In this document: one piece after another, positions 1 to 8,790 of the stretch
Position numbering within the stretch: position 1 is the stretch's first letter
Layout: each line of letters begins with the position of its first letter
Assembly: GCA_002070115.1 (NCBI GenBank)
Contig: MWCO01000001.1
Location: 186,001 to 250,000, forward strand
Length of the DNA stretch: 64,000 nucleotides
DNA from: Deltaproteobacteria bacterium ADurb.Bin207
GTDB taxonomy: Bacteria > Myxococcota_A > Polyangia > Polyangiales > Polyangiaceae
Direction of reading: 5' to 3'
Translations under genes and position numbers: made by a program
Notes under the pieces: model-generated
The model's input: the letters and a program-made list of their open reading frames with translations, nothing else
The model's database searches: none
What the model was told of the DNA's origin: nothing

Positions 1-1165
1 CATATTGGCTCGTACCAGGTTTGGGGACGTAGAAATCTTGGCAAGCCACAGAGCTGGCGACAATCTGCCCTGCCGATTTGCTGAATACATGAGGCAACCA
101 ATCCTGCGCCCGAATACCCTCGATGATCAGTTCGTTTTCCTTTACCATCACCTTTCCGAGCGCTTCGCGGACCATCATATCCAATTCATCGGCCGGAATG
201 TCCTCCACGCTCTTGCCGCTCTTCAACAACTCTTCCACAACAAGCATTTCCGCTTTTTGTTGTTCGTATTCCGTCGGATACACACGTAGTTCAGGCAAAC
301 GTCCTGGAACGTCCATCACCGTGCGCACATGTAGACCATTGCGCCGCGACGACGTATACCGTCCTTCGAAATACACCTCATGCACCAGGGCGGGCGATGC
401 GGAAGCTACTGAAATCACTGAAATTTTTGTAAGTTCGGTGGGTGATGTGTTGGGATCGGGAGAAGTCCAGCCACTTGGGTCCCATGTTCCACTGAATGTC
501 GGGATTTCCAGTCCTGCTTGTTGAAAGAGGTCGTAGCCATCCACCGTGGAGTAGACAACGAGTTTTTGGTCGGGGGAGCCGGCATCACCGACAAGGAACA
601 TTTCGAGGGGAGTACCTTCGATCTGGATGGAAGATTGAGCCGAGGCTTCCGTCACAGGCCAAGCCTTCGAGATATGGAGCATCTGGTCACGAAGCTGGTA
701 GATGCGAAGGCCATCGGTCTTCACGAAATCCGCTTCGTCGACATTGGCTACTTGGGTATTAGTGCCGGTATATTGGTTCGGTCCTCCCCCCTCCGGACCG
801 CTTTCATTTCCCCCCCCTCCCCCTGCTGTGCCACCACCCATACCTCCGGCCATGGCACCGCCCGAACCTCCCGTCATCGCACCGCCTGAACCGGCGAAAG
901 AGCCGGCGTCCATGCCCATGGAGCCACCGGCACCCGCATACCCAGTATCGTGGTCTTGCTCCATCATGAGACGCTCGAGCCGCGCTCGCGCATCGGCTTT
1001 CAAAGCCGCTTCAAGATCCTCACAGCTTGTGGCACGACGCATCAATTGGCTCGTGGACTGAGAGGGCTCCTCATTTTTCTCGGTTACGGACCCGGAGCAA
1101 GCAATCCACCCGGTAGCCAAAGACAGACAACTCACGATGGAAAGGTTACGAACGACGGTTCTCAT
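1..1165 (-). CDS. Beta-propeller domain lipoprotein, C-terminus outside the window
   Basis: An open frame runs leftwards off the window from ATG at 1165, giving 388 codons with no stop. The N-terminus is a lipoprotein-type signal ending in WIAC (Cys at residue 23; Trp at the -3 position is unusual). A Gly/Ala/Ser-rich linker fills about residues 76-130, and directly after it comes NVDEADFVKTDG (about 139-150). That motif is the hallmark of the Pfam beta-propeller family PF09826, whose members are secreted or surface proteins of unknown role, some annotated as copper-amine-oxidase-like or secreted propellers. The remainder reads as alternating hydrophobic strand segments. It is therefore probably anchored in the outer membrane with the propeller outside the cytoplasm. 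No ribosome binding site is obvious. Substrate and partner are unknown. Confidence 0.8.
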   Translation of the reverse strand, partial: MRTVVRNLSIVSCLSLATGWIACSGSVTEKNEEPSQSTSQLMRRATSCEDLEAALKADARARLERLMMEQDHDTGYAGAGGSMGMDAGSFAGSGGAMTGGSGGAMAGGMGGGTAGGGGGNESGPEGGGPNQYTGTNTQVANVDEADFVKTDGLRIYQLRDQMLHISKAWPVTEASAQSSIQIEGTPLEMFLVGDAGSPDQKLVVYSTVDGYDLFQQAGLEIPTFSGTWDPSGWTSPDPNTSPTELTKISVISVASASPALVHEVYFEGRYTSSRRNGLHVRTVMDVPGRLPELRVYPTEYEQQKAEMLVVEELLKSGKSVEDIPADELDMMVREALGKVMVKENELIIEGIRAQDWLPHVFSKSAGQIVASSVACQDFYVPKPGTSQY

Positions 1166-1310
1166 GGTGTTGAATCCTCCGGGCTCGCTATAAGCATGCT
1201 GTGTGCCATGTTCATAACTATATGTTTCTTTTACATTTATTACTTATTGAACTGCAGTATTCCCGATCTCCTTGTCAGAATGGCACAAGATGGCACATAA
1301 GATGGTGTAC

Positions 1311-1949
1311 TCAAAGCCAACGGCGATCCAATTCGTTGTGGACGAGCGTGATGGCATCCTCGGTGTGAACCGATACGGGACCGAGACCTAACGGCTGAAC
1401 CTTATGTCGAACCAAGATCTCCCGCTGCTCTTGTGTCAATCCCCGGTCATCGCCCACCACGAACGTTACTCCCCCATCGACAAGCCCCACCGAGCGGATA
1501 TCCGGGCCCCCGGAATCCAGATAAAACAGGTTTTCGCCGTGATTCCGGCATAACCATTCTTCCAGCCCTCCGGGTCGGGCCTCTATGCCTGGCGCAAGAT
1601 GTGTCATTTCCTTTCCCGGATGCCAGGTGGCGAGGGCTTCTTGGAGCAATATGGCATTGCGACGTTCGTCGGGCCTCAAAAAACGGATGCTTTCTCCTGA
1701 CAAGCGCACGGCAAGGGGAGAATCCGCACCGGCCAGAAGCAGCAAATCGAGCACGGTGTCCCGTCGAATTCCATCCGCCACCAAAAGCGCCGCGCGCATA
1801 CATCGAACCATGATATCCATCCGCCCGCCCGAGTCGCCGAGCGCATGAAGATGAAAAGCCGAGGATGCTTTGGTGCGGGTACCGACGATCACGAAACGGC
1901 GCTGCCAGGTGGCGGAATCATGGATGATGGGGGTGAACGGATCCGACAT
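1311..1949 (-). CDS. TrmY/COG1901 (DUF358) family SPOUT RNA methyltransferase
   Basis: The 212-residue protein matches the archaeal TrmY family over its length: an early FVIVGTRTKASSAFHL strand, then GRMDIMVRCMRAALLVADGI, then FLRPDERRNAILL, and the C-terminal SPOUT knot with FVVGDDRGLTQEQREIL (about 163-179) and ITLVHNELDRR at the end. Archaeal TrmY makes N1-methylpseudouridine at position 54 of tRNA using S-adenosylmethionine. Bacteria normally carry ribothymidine there, so the substrate of a bacterial member is open; some bacterial relatives are known by structure without a settled function. The gene stands alone, with a 145-bp gap to the propeller lipoprotein downstream. The family call is secure; the reaction on tRNA is inference. 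Confidence 0.85.
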   Translation of the reverse strand: MSDPFTPIIHDSATWQRRFVIVGTRTKASSAFHLHALGDSGGRMDIMVRCMRAALLVADGIRRDTVLDLLLLAGADSPLAVRLSGESIRFLRPDERRNAILLQEALATWHPGKEMTHLAPGIEARPGGLEEWLCRNHGENLFYLDSGGPDIRSVGLVDGGVTFVVGDDRGLTQEQREILVRHKVQPLGLGPVSVHTEDAITLVHNELDRRWL

Positions 1950-2248
1950 GAGCCGTAGATTATACGCGCCACCCTGGCGACACCCAATGAATTGCGCCGG
2001 GGTGCGTCGCGGCAGGGAATCCCGGTGGCTGTCGCCCCGTTCTTATCCAAGCTCCTGCCGTCCGTAGGGGGATAGGTGGAAAAAAAGCACGAACGACACT
2101 GTGGTGGATGGGAACAGTGTGGCGAAAAACTCCCAACATAAAAGCGACCTAAACCAGATTTTAAGCATGAATTCCGCGATACTACGTTGGATGCGGCATT
2201 GGGCACGGTATTTGATTGGCCCTTGCATTTTATCAGAAGGAGGCAATC

Positions 2249-3343
2249 ATGCGCGCTTTTTATTCTCTTATGTTCGTCACGATGGGCTCGTTGGTGCTGC
2301 ACACCGCGACCGCTTGGGCGCAACCTGCCGACAGCCGCGGACAGCCGAGTGGGGAACCCTCGAGCGACGAAGCGTCGCCCCCCTCGTTGCCATCCTCCAG
2401 CATTCCCGCCGTTGAAGCGGCCCCCGTGGAGGCGGCCTCGACCACGGTGACCGAAATACCCCAAGTCCCGCCGTGCGGCGCAGGGGCCATCAAGGGAGTC
2501 GACCCCATTGACGCCGAGACCGCCGTATGGCTCGTATGTCAGGAGATTCACAAGTATTCCAGTCGTCCCGCCTCCTTGTCCCCGGCGGATCCGCCAGCCG
2601 TTTATCGAGTCGGATTGATGAAGTTGGGCGAAAAAGTCTTTCTTACCGTCCATGTGGAGGCTCCTGTCGGCTCGGTACGTGATAGTCGGCAGATCTCCCT
2701 GGCAAGCATCGAAGAACTGCCGATCGCCACGCCCAGGGTCGTGAAAGCCCTATTTGCGGCAACAGCGGTCTCCGATACGCAAACGATATCCACCCTGGTG
2801 GGCGAAGAGAACCGCGAGTATAAAAAACGCCATGGGGAATACCTTTTTGGGGGAGGCCTGGTTGGTTCGATGTTCCTGGGAATGGGGGCTCGTATCGTTC
2901 CCGCGCTGGATTTACGCGTAGGCTATGAAACGGAACAACTCGGTATCGGGCTCGGTACTCGTATCAGTCTGGACAATAGCCGCTATGACGAGGACTCCAC
3001 GGAACTTTTTACTTTCCAGGTGGGAGCCCGATACTTCCTGTCGAATGAAAACACTTCTCTATTTTTTGGCGGAGGGCTGGCGTATGCTTCGATGGAAGCA
3101 AGAAAAGACGGTGAGTATTACGAAGGTGGAGGGTTGGGGGCTTACGGCGAGGTGGGTGTGGAGCTGTTGCGGTTGTATTCGAGCCGGCTCACATTCGATC
3201 TGCAGGTCTTTGCGCCCACTTTCCCGTTGAAAACCGGTGAATACTTCAGCGGATGGGATCCAGAAACCGGAGTCTACACACCACAACCCGAAAAAAGCAT
3301 GTATGCCGTACCCGTCCTTGTGGGCGTGTCTTATAGCTTCTGA
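2249..3343 (+). CDS. Secreted outer-membrane beta-barrel-like protein
   Basis: I start at ATG 2249 because it follows an AGGAGG box (2238-2243) at good spacing; an in-frame upstream start at 2216 has none. The first 25 residues form a signal peptide ending AWA|Q. Residues 26-70 are low-complexity Ser/Pro/Ala/Glu, probably a periplasmic linker. A small domain with two Cys (PPCGAG and WLVCQE) follows, and the last ~170 residues alternate Gly/aromatic strands (for example FGGGLVGSMFLGMG, LRVGYETEQLGIGLG) and end in VSYSF. The terminal Phe and strand pattern are typical of outer-membrane barrels. The 3' end overlaps the convergent glycosyltransferase gene by 13 bases. Function is unknown. Confidence 0.75.
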   Translation: MRAFYSLMFVTMGSLVLHTATAWAQPADSRGQPSGEPSSDEASPPSLPSSSIPAVEAAPVEAASTTVTEIPQVPPCGAGAIKGVDPIDAETAVWLVCQEIHKYSSRPASLSPADPPAVYRVGLMKLGEKVFLTVHVEAPVGSVRDSRQISLASIEELPIATPRVVKALFAATAVSDTQTISTLVGEENREYKKRHGEYLFGGGLVGSMFLGMGARIVPALDLRVGYETEQLGIGLGTRISLDNSRYDEDSTELFTFQVGARYFLSNENTSLFFGGGLAYASMEARKDGEYYEGGGLGAYGEVGVELLRLYSSRLTFDLQVFAPTFPLKTGEYFSGWDPETGVYTPQPEKSMYAVPVLVGVSYSF

Positions 3344-4257
3344 GCCCGAGTCTCCAAAAAAGCACGTAAACCCGCAGCTTTACCGCGCATCATCGACCAC
3401 CAGATCCGAGAATCGATTCCCGGTTTGCGCAGCAACACCTCCCCCAGGTCCGACCCCGCATCGAGAAAAAATGTATATAGAAGAAAAGCGCCCCGCCGCG
3501 CGTTTCCCAGATTTTTCATCATGACATACACGCGATTACGATGGATGAAATACTCGCGCAAAGCATCGGCCCCCGCTTGATTACCCGTTAAATGACGCGG
3601 CGCCTCCTGGTAATGATCCACCACCAACCCCCCATCGAATACAATCTCGAATCCCCGTTTCTTCACGGCAAAACACATATCCATTTCGTAATGATGCGCG
3701 TTGCCAATGATGTTCTCATCGAATTCGCCAATCAGCTCCCGGCGAAAACTCATATTGACGCCTTTGAGGTGGTCGGCTTTGGTCACGCCCAAAAATACTT
3801 TTTCGTGGTTTCCCACAATTCTACCGTACCAAGAAATTTGCCCGACACGCTGCGTGACTTCATCTTTCACGCCGTGCTCGGTGTGAACGATATCTCGCCC
3901 ACCCAAGGCTCCAAGGCGCGGATTATCCGAAAACCATTGCTGGATACGGCGCACCCAATCGGGTCGGGCAGCCGCATCATCATCCAAAAACGCCACGATA
4001 TCGCTCCGGGCCAATCCCAATCCCACACGGTTGGCAGGCAATACCCCAGCTTGTTTGGCTCGTCCGTGACGCAGCACAACACCATGATCCGCCTGAAGAA
4101 GCTCCGAGACAGCTTGCTCGGTTGGTGTGTCACCCACCCGGGTCACCAACACGATTTCATCCGGCAATCTCGTTTGCGAAAACAGCGACAGCAGGCATTG
4201 CCGAAGATAGCGTGGGCGCCCATAGCTCGTAACCAATACGCAAATCGTCGGTTTCAT
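3331..4257 (-). CDS. Family 2 glycosyltransferase
   Basis: GT-A fold glycosyltransferase of about 308 residues. The N-terminus ICVLVTSYGRPRYLRQCLLS is the usual nucleotide-binding strand and helix, and FLDDDAAARPDW supplies the DxD-type metal and sugar-nucleotide site. A later YEMDMCFAVKKRGF segment corresponds to the acceptor or catalytic ED region, with Glu-Met-Asp in place of the usual Glu-Asp-Asp. I choose ATG at 4257 because it overlaps the stop of the upstream glycosyltransferase by one base (TAATG), which argues for translational coupling; an ATG at 4290 would lie inside that gene. No membrane segment is evident, so it probably works at the cytoplasmic face on a polysaccharide or lipid-linked glycan. 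The sugar is unknown. Confidence 0.88.
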   Translation of the reverse strand: MKPTICVLVTSYGRPRYLRQCLLSLFSQTRLPDEIVLVTRVGDTPTEQAVSELLQADHGVVLRHGRAKQAGVLPANRVGLGLARSDIVAFLDDDAAARPDWVRRIQQWFSDNPRLGALGGRDIVHTEHGVKDEVTQRVGQISWYGRIVGNHEKVFLGVTKADHLKGVNMSFRRELIGEFDENIIGNAHHYEMDMCFAVKKRGFEIVFDGGLVVDHYQEAPRHLTGNQAGADALREYFIHRNRVYVMMKNLGNARRGAFLLYTFFLDAGSDLGEVLLRKPGIDSRIWWSMMRGKAAGLRAFLETRAQKL

Positions 4258-5162
4258 TAGGTTTTCGCCTTGTTCAGTCGAACCTTCCACAGCCCCAATA
4301 CCCGTCCCGCGTGGTCCCAGGCCCGGGTTTGTTCCACGACACTACGGTGACGGTTTGGGAGCATCACGAGCGCCAACCACCCGTGGACATACGCTTTGAG
4401 TGCGGATTTTCCCAGCAAGCGCAAGTGAGATCCTTTGGCAATGAGACCATCGGAATAGCCTTTATCGAACGAATTGTCTCGAAGGAAACGGGCCGTGGAG
4501 CGGTCGGGACCAATGACGTGAAATATTCGCGCCGTGGGTGCGTAGGCAATGGTTTCCTGTCGTTGGCGCAAGCGACGGGTCAACTCGATATCCTCGGAGT
4601 ATCCGGCAGCTCCTTTGCCGAGATCTTCGCGGAAGGCAGCGAGTTCATCGAAGAGATCTCGTCGAAATACCATGTTTCCGCCATATATATCGATGGGGGA
4701 CGGGCCTTCTTCGAGATCGCGGGTCTGTCCAAGGATTGTTGCCAAAGGTCCATGAAGCCACGCGGGCTGTCCCTCGGGGAAGACCAAGGCAATCGCTCCT
4801 TGTACGGCACGAACGTTATAGGTTTGGGCCACACGCAGATGTTCTCGCAACACGGCGGGATCCACGAGCTGGTCGTCGTCTGTGAAAAACAGATATGTTC
4901 CCAAAGCCTGCTGAATCCCGTGATTTCTGGCGATGGAAAGCCCGGGTTTGCCCTCGAATAGATAGCGAACGGCAAAGGGAGCCCGGGCAGCAAACGCGTG
5001 GACGACCGTTTTCGTGGCGTCGGTCGAACCGTTGTCGACCAGGCATAATTCGAATTTTTCCGCGGGAAAATCGAGGGACAACATGCTTTCGAGGGCCCGG
5101 GACAACAGCTCCGCGCGGTTGCGTGTACATAGGATGATGGAAAATTGGAGGCAAGACGACAT
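4257..5162 (-). CDS. Family 2 glycosyltransferase
   Basis: About 301 residues from the ATG at 5162, which places the canonical FSIILCTRNRAELLSRAL strand-helix right at the N-terminus; a longer frame from 5258 adds 32 residues unlike the family. The DxD-type motif is FFTDDDQLVDP, and EGKPGLSIARNHGI is the typical acceptor-loop segment. The C-terminal part contains GYSEDIELTRRLRQRQ, with the catalytic ED pair. It is the first gene of a two-gene unit with the following glycosyltransferase (one-base overlap). Two adjacent GT2 genes without flippase or polymerase suggest decoration of an envelope glycan or glycoprotein, but no substrate can be read from sequence. Confidence 0.88.
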   Translation of the reverse strand: MSSCLQFSIILCTRNRAELLSRALESMLSLDFPAEKFELCLVDNGSTDATKTVVHAFAARAPFAVRYLFEGKPGLSIARNHGIQQALGTYLFFTDDDQLVDPAVLREHLRVAQTYNVRAVQGAIALVFPEGQPAWLHGPLATILGQTRDLEEGPSPIDIYGGNMVFRRDLFDELAAFREDLGKGAAGYSEDIELTRRLRQRQETIAYAPTARIFHVIGPDRSTARFLRDNSFDKGYSDGLIAKGSHLRLLGKSALKAYVHGWLALVMLPNRHRSVVEQTRAWDHAGRVLGLWKVRLNKAKT

Positions 5163-5292
5163 GGTATTCACGGCGTGATAAGCCTTGCGCCCGTTTCGAG
5201 CAAGGGCGAGAGTCGAACAATCGCCCTTGCATGACACGACGGAGAAGACTAGGCTCACTGCCTCTTTTCGAAAGGTTTTTAGGAGCTACACC

Positions 5293-5550
5293 ATGGCCCG
5301 CGTCACTGTCGAAGATTGCCTGGAGCGTGAGGAAAACCGTTTTGCCCTTGTGGTTCTCGCAGCGGCCCGGACACGTCAGCTCATGAAAGGGGCCTCACCG
5401 CTGGTTCGGGCGAGAAATAAGGCCGCGGTGGTGAGTCTACGCGAGATTGCCACGGGAAAAGTCCATTTCCACCGACCCTCCTTCGAGGTCGTGGAAGAAT
5501 GGCTAAAAACCATTCCTGGGGCCCACGTCGGATTCACCGAAGAGGGCTGA
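5293..5550 (+). CDS. rpoZ: RNA polymerase omega subunit
   Basis: An 85-residue protein starting [20 protein letters not shown], followed by AAARTRQL, an [15 protein letters not shown] stretch and an acidic C-terminal tail. This is the omega subunit pattern (RpoZ domain, binding beta-prime during core assembly). ATG 5293 is chosen because AGGAG lies at 5281-5285, seven bases upstream, and the protein then begins exactly where family members do. A methyltransferase gene starts nine bases after the stop, so the two probably share a transcript. In many bacteria rpoZ sits beside gmk or spoT; neither is present here. Confidence 0.93.
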   Translation: MARVTVEDCLEREENRFALVVLAAARTRQLMKGASPLVRARNKAAVVSLREIATGKVHFHRPSFEVVEEWLKTIPGAHVGFTEEG

Positions 5551-5559
5551 TCCGACCCC

Positions 5560-6390
5560 GTGCCCCGCGTACCGCCTATCCCGTCGCGCACCGAAGCTGC
5601 CGTTCACGACAGCAACTCGTGGAAAGCCCAAGGCTCTCTATCCCATTACACCGAGCCCTCCTATTACGATAAATGCTACGCGAATCGTCACCATGACATC
5701 GCGTTTTACGAAACGCAGACCGCTTCGGCGCAAACCATTCTCGAGTATGGTTGCGGCAACGGACGCATCGCGTTGCCGCTGGCCCGTCGAGGCGCCCACG
5801 TTACGGGAGTCGACCTTTCCATCCCCATGCTCGAGTCCTTTCGAGAACGTCTGGGTCGAGAACCAAAGCCCGTACGCGATCGGATTACCCTCGTCCATGG
5901 AGATATGCGAAAAAAAAGGTTAAAAAGGCGTTTTGAAGTCGTGCTTTGCACGTTCAACACGTTTTTGCACCTGTATGACCGGGGCGATGTAGAGCAATTT
6001 CTGGCTTGCGTGCGAAATCACCTCGAGCCCGAAGGCAAGTTCATCATGGATACGTCGCTGCCCTTGATCGAAGAGCTGGCCCGCAACCCGGGACGACCCT
6101 ATCGCGTACCGAGATTGAAGTATCCCCCCACCGGACAAGTCGTGCGCTATGCAGAATACTTCGACTACGATCCGATGTCCCAGGTCATGCGCGTTACGAT
6201 GCGATTCGAACCTTTCGACGATCCCAAAGCGGCGTGGTCCGTGCTGCTTGCCCATCGGCAGTTCCATCCCCAGGAAATCGAAGCGCTTTTTCATTACAAC
6301 GGGTTTCAGGTGCTATCCGTTCATCCCAATCTCGATGATGGGACCACCCCGTTGGATTCCTTGGGCTGGGTAGCTCGCGTTCGCCGCTGA
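5560..6390 (+). CDS. Class I SAM-dependent methyltransferase
   Basis: 276 residues with a Rossmann methyltransferase core: ILEYGCGNGRIALPLARRG is motif I (about residues 61-79), VTGVDLSIPML is motif II with the acidic ribose-binding Asp, HGDMRK and CTFNTFLHLYD are motifs III and IV. The C-terminal half has extra strands as in small-molecule methyltransferases. The start is GTG at 5560, since no ATG occurs before motif I; translation may be coupled to rpoZ nine bases upstream. The substrate is not identifiable. Cytoplasmic, no signal peptide. Confidence 0.85.
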   Translation: MPRVPPIPSRTEAAVHDSNSWKAQGSLSHYTEPSYYDKCYANRHHDIAFYETQTASAQTILEYGCGNGRIALPLARRGAHVTGVDLSIPMLESFRERLGREPKPVRDRITLVHGDMRKKRLKRRFEVVLCTFNTFLHLYDRGDVEQFLACVRNHLEPEGKFIMDTSLPLIEELARNPGRPYRVPRLKYPPTGQVVRYAEYFDYDPMSQVMRVTMRFEPFDDPKAAWSVLLAHRQFHPQEIEALFHYNGFQVLSVHPNLDDGTTPLDSLGWVARVRR

Positions 6391-6400
6391 TGATTCGAGA

Positions 6401-6997
6401 TTATCGATCGGATTCGACCTGGCACGGACCGGGATGCAGGAACGTACGGCCGGGACATCGACCGCTCGCACGGAATTCCTGGCCATCACAGCCGCAATAT
6501 ACACGAAGGTCTCTCGTGCAGGCGCGCTCTTTGGGCATGCAGCGTCCTTGTCGTGGACCACAGCCCATCCCCTCGCAAATCCCACTCATACACTCATCAC
6601 CAGAAGAACAAGAGGAACCGTCGGCAAGAGAATGCAAAGGAGCACGTTCCAACGCAGAGCGGTCTTGCTGTTGCTCGAGCTGGGGCTTGGAACGGTCGGG
6701 AAGAGGCCGTCGTGGGGAGTCTGGCTTTTCCGTGTCGGGAGCGGCGGGCTGGCGGGGGTCGCTCGGATAGGTTCCAACACCCTCTGGACGGGCACCGTGT
6801 CGATGCCTGGCCGTAGGACGAGCACCGCGGCGTTCACGAGAAGGGCCGGCGGAATATTCTGGATCGTTGGGTTCGACCCTCGTATTTGAATCGTTGGAAT
6901 GCTCCACCGCGTCCGCTGAAGTTGCCGGGCGTTCGATGATCGTGCAAGCGGCTGACAAAAGCAGGGGCAGCGCGGGGAAAAACCATGAAAGACGCAT
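6401..6997 (-). CDS. Cys-rich lipoprotein
   Basis: 198 residues with a lipoprotein signal ending LLSAAC (Cys about 18). The middle (20-125) is an Arg/Pro/Glu-rich linker without predicted structure. The last 70 residues hold at least ten cysteines in the pattern SSCSSGDECMSGICEG ... RCMPKERACTRDLRVYCGCD ... GRCPGRTF, which resembles disulfide-rich Kazal-like or Dickkopf-like modules that are common on myxobacterial lipoproteins. It is convergent with the methyltransferase gene (10-base gap). Likely exported and disulfide-bonded; role unknown. Confidence 0.72.
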   Translation of the reverse strand: MRLSWFFPALPLLLSAACTIIERPATSADAVEHSNDSNTRVEPNDPEYSAGPSRERRGARPTARHRHGARPEGVGTYPSDPRQPAAPDTEKPDSPRRPLPDRSKPQLEQQQDRSALERAPLHSLADGSSCSSGDECMSGICEGMGCGPRQGRCMPKERACTRDLRVYCGCDGQEFRASGRCPGRTFLHPGPCQVESDR

Positions 6998-7107
6998 ACA
7001 TCACCTCGAAATCATGACTGTGGGCAGCCGATGTAGGGTTTGACGAAGCAGCCAGTGGATTGTTTCACCCTTGCGTTTCGAGACCATCGCCCCAGAGTCG
7101 GCACACC

Positions 7108-7524
7108 ATGTTACCCGCCACGAGCATTGCCCACATCGCATTATATTGCACGGACTTGATGTCGATGGAACGATTCTACTGCGACACGCTCGGATATCGC
7201 GTCGTGTGGCGCCCCGATTCGGACAATTGCTATCTGTCACGGGGCAAAGACAGCTTGGCGCTCCACGTCGGGCCGCCCACGAAAGCGGAATCGCGGCTGG
7301 ATCATTTTGGAATGACGTTGGACTGTCGTGAGCATGTGCAGCAGTGGGCGCAACACCTGATCGCGTCGGGGATAGCGCTGGAAGCGCCCCCTCGAACGCA
7401 TCGTGATGGCTCCACGAGTTTTTACGTGCGTGACCCTGAAGGCAATCGCATTCAATTTCTTCATCTCGGACCGGGCATGACGTTTGCGCAAGAGGGTGAA
7501 AATAGGGGGCCATCGCAGACGTAA
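7108..7524 (+). CDS. VOC (glyoxalase/bleomycin-resistance) superfamily protein
   Basis: About 138 residues. From ATG 7108 the protein opens with SIAHIALYCTDLMSMERFYC, the first beta-alpha-beta-beta-beta unit of the vicinal oxygen chelate fold, and closes with SFYVRDPEGNRIQFLHLG, the second. Possible metal ligands are His in AHIAL, His in DHFGM and Gln in RIQFL where many members have Glu. A longer frame from 7060 adds 16 unrelated residues, so I use the internal ATG. Family enzymes include glyoxalase I, dioxygenases and antibiotic-binding proteins; the actual reaction is unknown. The gene is monocistronic, followed by 257 bases without a gene. Confidence 0.8.
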   Translation: MLPATSIAHIALYCTDLMSMERFYCDTLGYRVVWRPDSDNCYLSRGKDSLALHVGPPTKAESRLDHFGMTLDCREHVQQWAQHLIASGIALEAPPRTHRDGSTSFYVRDPEGNRIQFLHLGPGMTFAQEGENRGPSQT

Positions 7525-7781
7525 CGGGCTTTGGCAGAAGGACAATGCGCAGCCCAGGCCGATGGGTAGCGAGCATGAGTTTTCGGAGATATTTTTTCGA
7601 AAGCGAGGGGGACGGAGCGATTCAGAAGGCTGAGCCGCTCGACGGAACAGTGAACGGGTGGGGAAGCCGCGCGGCATGACTAGCATAAGTATGTGAAATT
7701 ATACGATATTTTTATGTCTCGACAAGATGGACTCCAGGAATGGATATTCAGGTGCAAGCTACTGTATTACGTTGGTAAGCG

Positions 7782-8750
7782 ATGAACGTGCGGCACGTAT
7801 GGCTCCTTGGTTTGCTGGTTGGGTGTAAAGAACCTGCGTCGACAAGCGAACCGCCGATTGGCAGCCCCGCGGTTTCGACAAGTTCGAGTTCAGCGGCGCC
7901 TGTGTTTTCTGAAGCATCGGCTCCTTCCGCGCCCACGGCGATGGAATCCGTATCGGCATCGGCGTCTTCTTCCGCTTCGGCGTCTGGGGCCGCTGCGGAA
8001 ACGCTATGTCCCGAGGACATGGCATTGGTGCAAGGGGAGCATTGCTCGCTTGTGGAGCAAAAGTGTCTCGAACATGCTCTCGACAAGGAAGGCAAGGCGA
8101 TCGAGGCGGTTTGTCTGCGTTTTGAAAAACCAAGCAAGTGCAATTCGACAGGCCGGTGGCACCTGCGATTTTGCATGGATCGATACGAGTACCCCAACAA
8201 GGTTGGGGAAAAGCCAATGGTCTTGGTCGACTTTCATGAGGCCACACGGTTATGCCAAGAGCAAGGGCGACGGTTGTGTACGCCAGCGGAGTTCAACTTC
8301 GCTTGCGAGGGGGAAGACATGCTTCCGTATGCCACGGGGTTCGAGCGTGACCCATCGAAGTGCAATATCGACAAGGAGTGGCGAAAGAAGAACCGTGAGC
8401 TTTTGCCATATGGGGAATGCATGAAGAACAAGGCATGCGCGGCGGAGTTTGCCAAGCTCGATCAACGCCATGCCATAGGTGAGCGCACCACGTGCGTTTC
8501 TCCTTTCGGCATTTACGATTTGAACGGCAATGTGAACGAGTGGGTTTTCGTCCCGTGGGGGAAAGCACCTTTTCGTGGGGCCATCAAAGGCGGTTGGTGG
8601 GGGCCGGTACGCTCGCGATGTCGTCCGATCGTGACCTCCCACGATGAAAAATACACGGGATATGAAGTTGGTTTTCGGTGTTGCAAGGATGTTGCGGGGG
8701 CAGCGCCCACCTCATCGCAAAGCCCGGCCTCGGATGCGGCGACGCCTTGA
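7782..8750 (+). CDS. SUMF1/FGE-sulfatase-fold lipoprotein
   Basis: 322 residues. The signal ends LLVGC (Cys 15), so it is a lipoprotein. Residues 20-75 are a Ser/Ala/Pro linker. The folded part carries the formylglycine-generating-enzyme fold: RFCMDRYEYPNKVGEKP at the start, VDFHEATRLCQEQGRRLCTPAEFNFAC in the middle, then SPFGIYDLNGNVNEWV and a closing GGWWGPVRSRC and VGFRCC. The GNVNEW motif and closing GFR are diagnostic. The paired catalytic Cys arrangement of true formylglycine-generating enzymes is not clear, so it is more likely a structural or binding member than a sulfatase-activating enzyme. Many cysteines suggest periplasmic disulfides. Confidence 0.8.
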   Translation: MNVRHVWLLGLLVGCKEPASTSEPPIGSPAVSTSSSSAAPVFSEASAPSAPTAMESVSASASSSASASGAAAETLCPEDMALVQGEHCSLVEQKCLEHALDKEGKAIEAVCLRFEKPSKCNSTGRWHLRFCMDRYEYPNKVGEKPMVLVDFHEATRLCQEQGRRLCTPAEFNFACEGEDMLPYATGFERDPSKCNIDKEWRKKNRELLPYGECMKNKACAAEFAKLDQRHAIGERTTCVSPFGIYDLNGNVNEWVFVPWGKAPFRGAIKGGWWGPVRSRCRPIVTSHDEKYTGYEVGFRCCKDVAGAAPTSSQSPASDAATP

Positions 8751-8790
8751 AGCGTGCTGGTTCACACAAGCCATGGATGCAGAGGGCTGA

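Noticed and set aside
1889-2653. 254-residue minus-strand frame overlapping the barrel gene
   Set aside because: Low-complexity, no signal or family match; the plus-strand gene has a good ribosome site and signal peptide.
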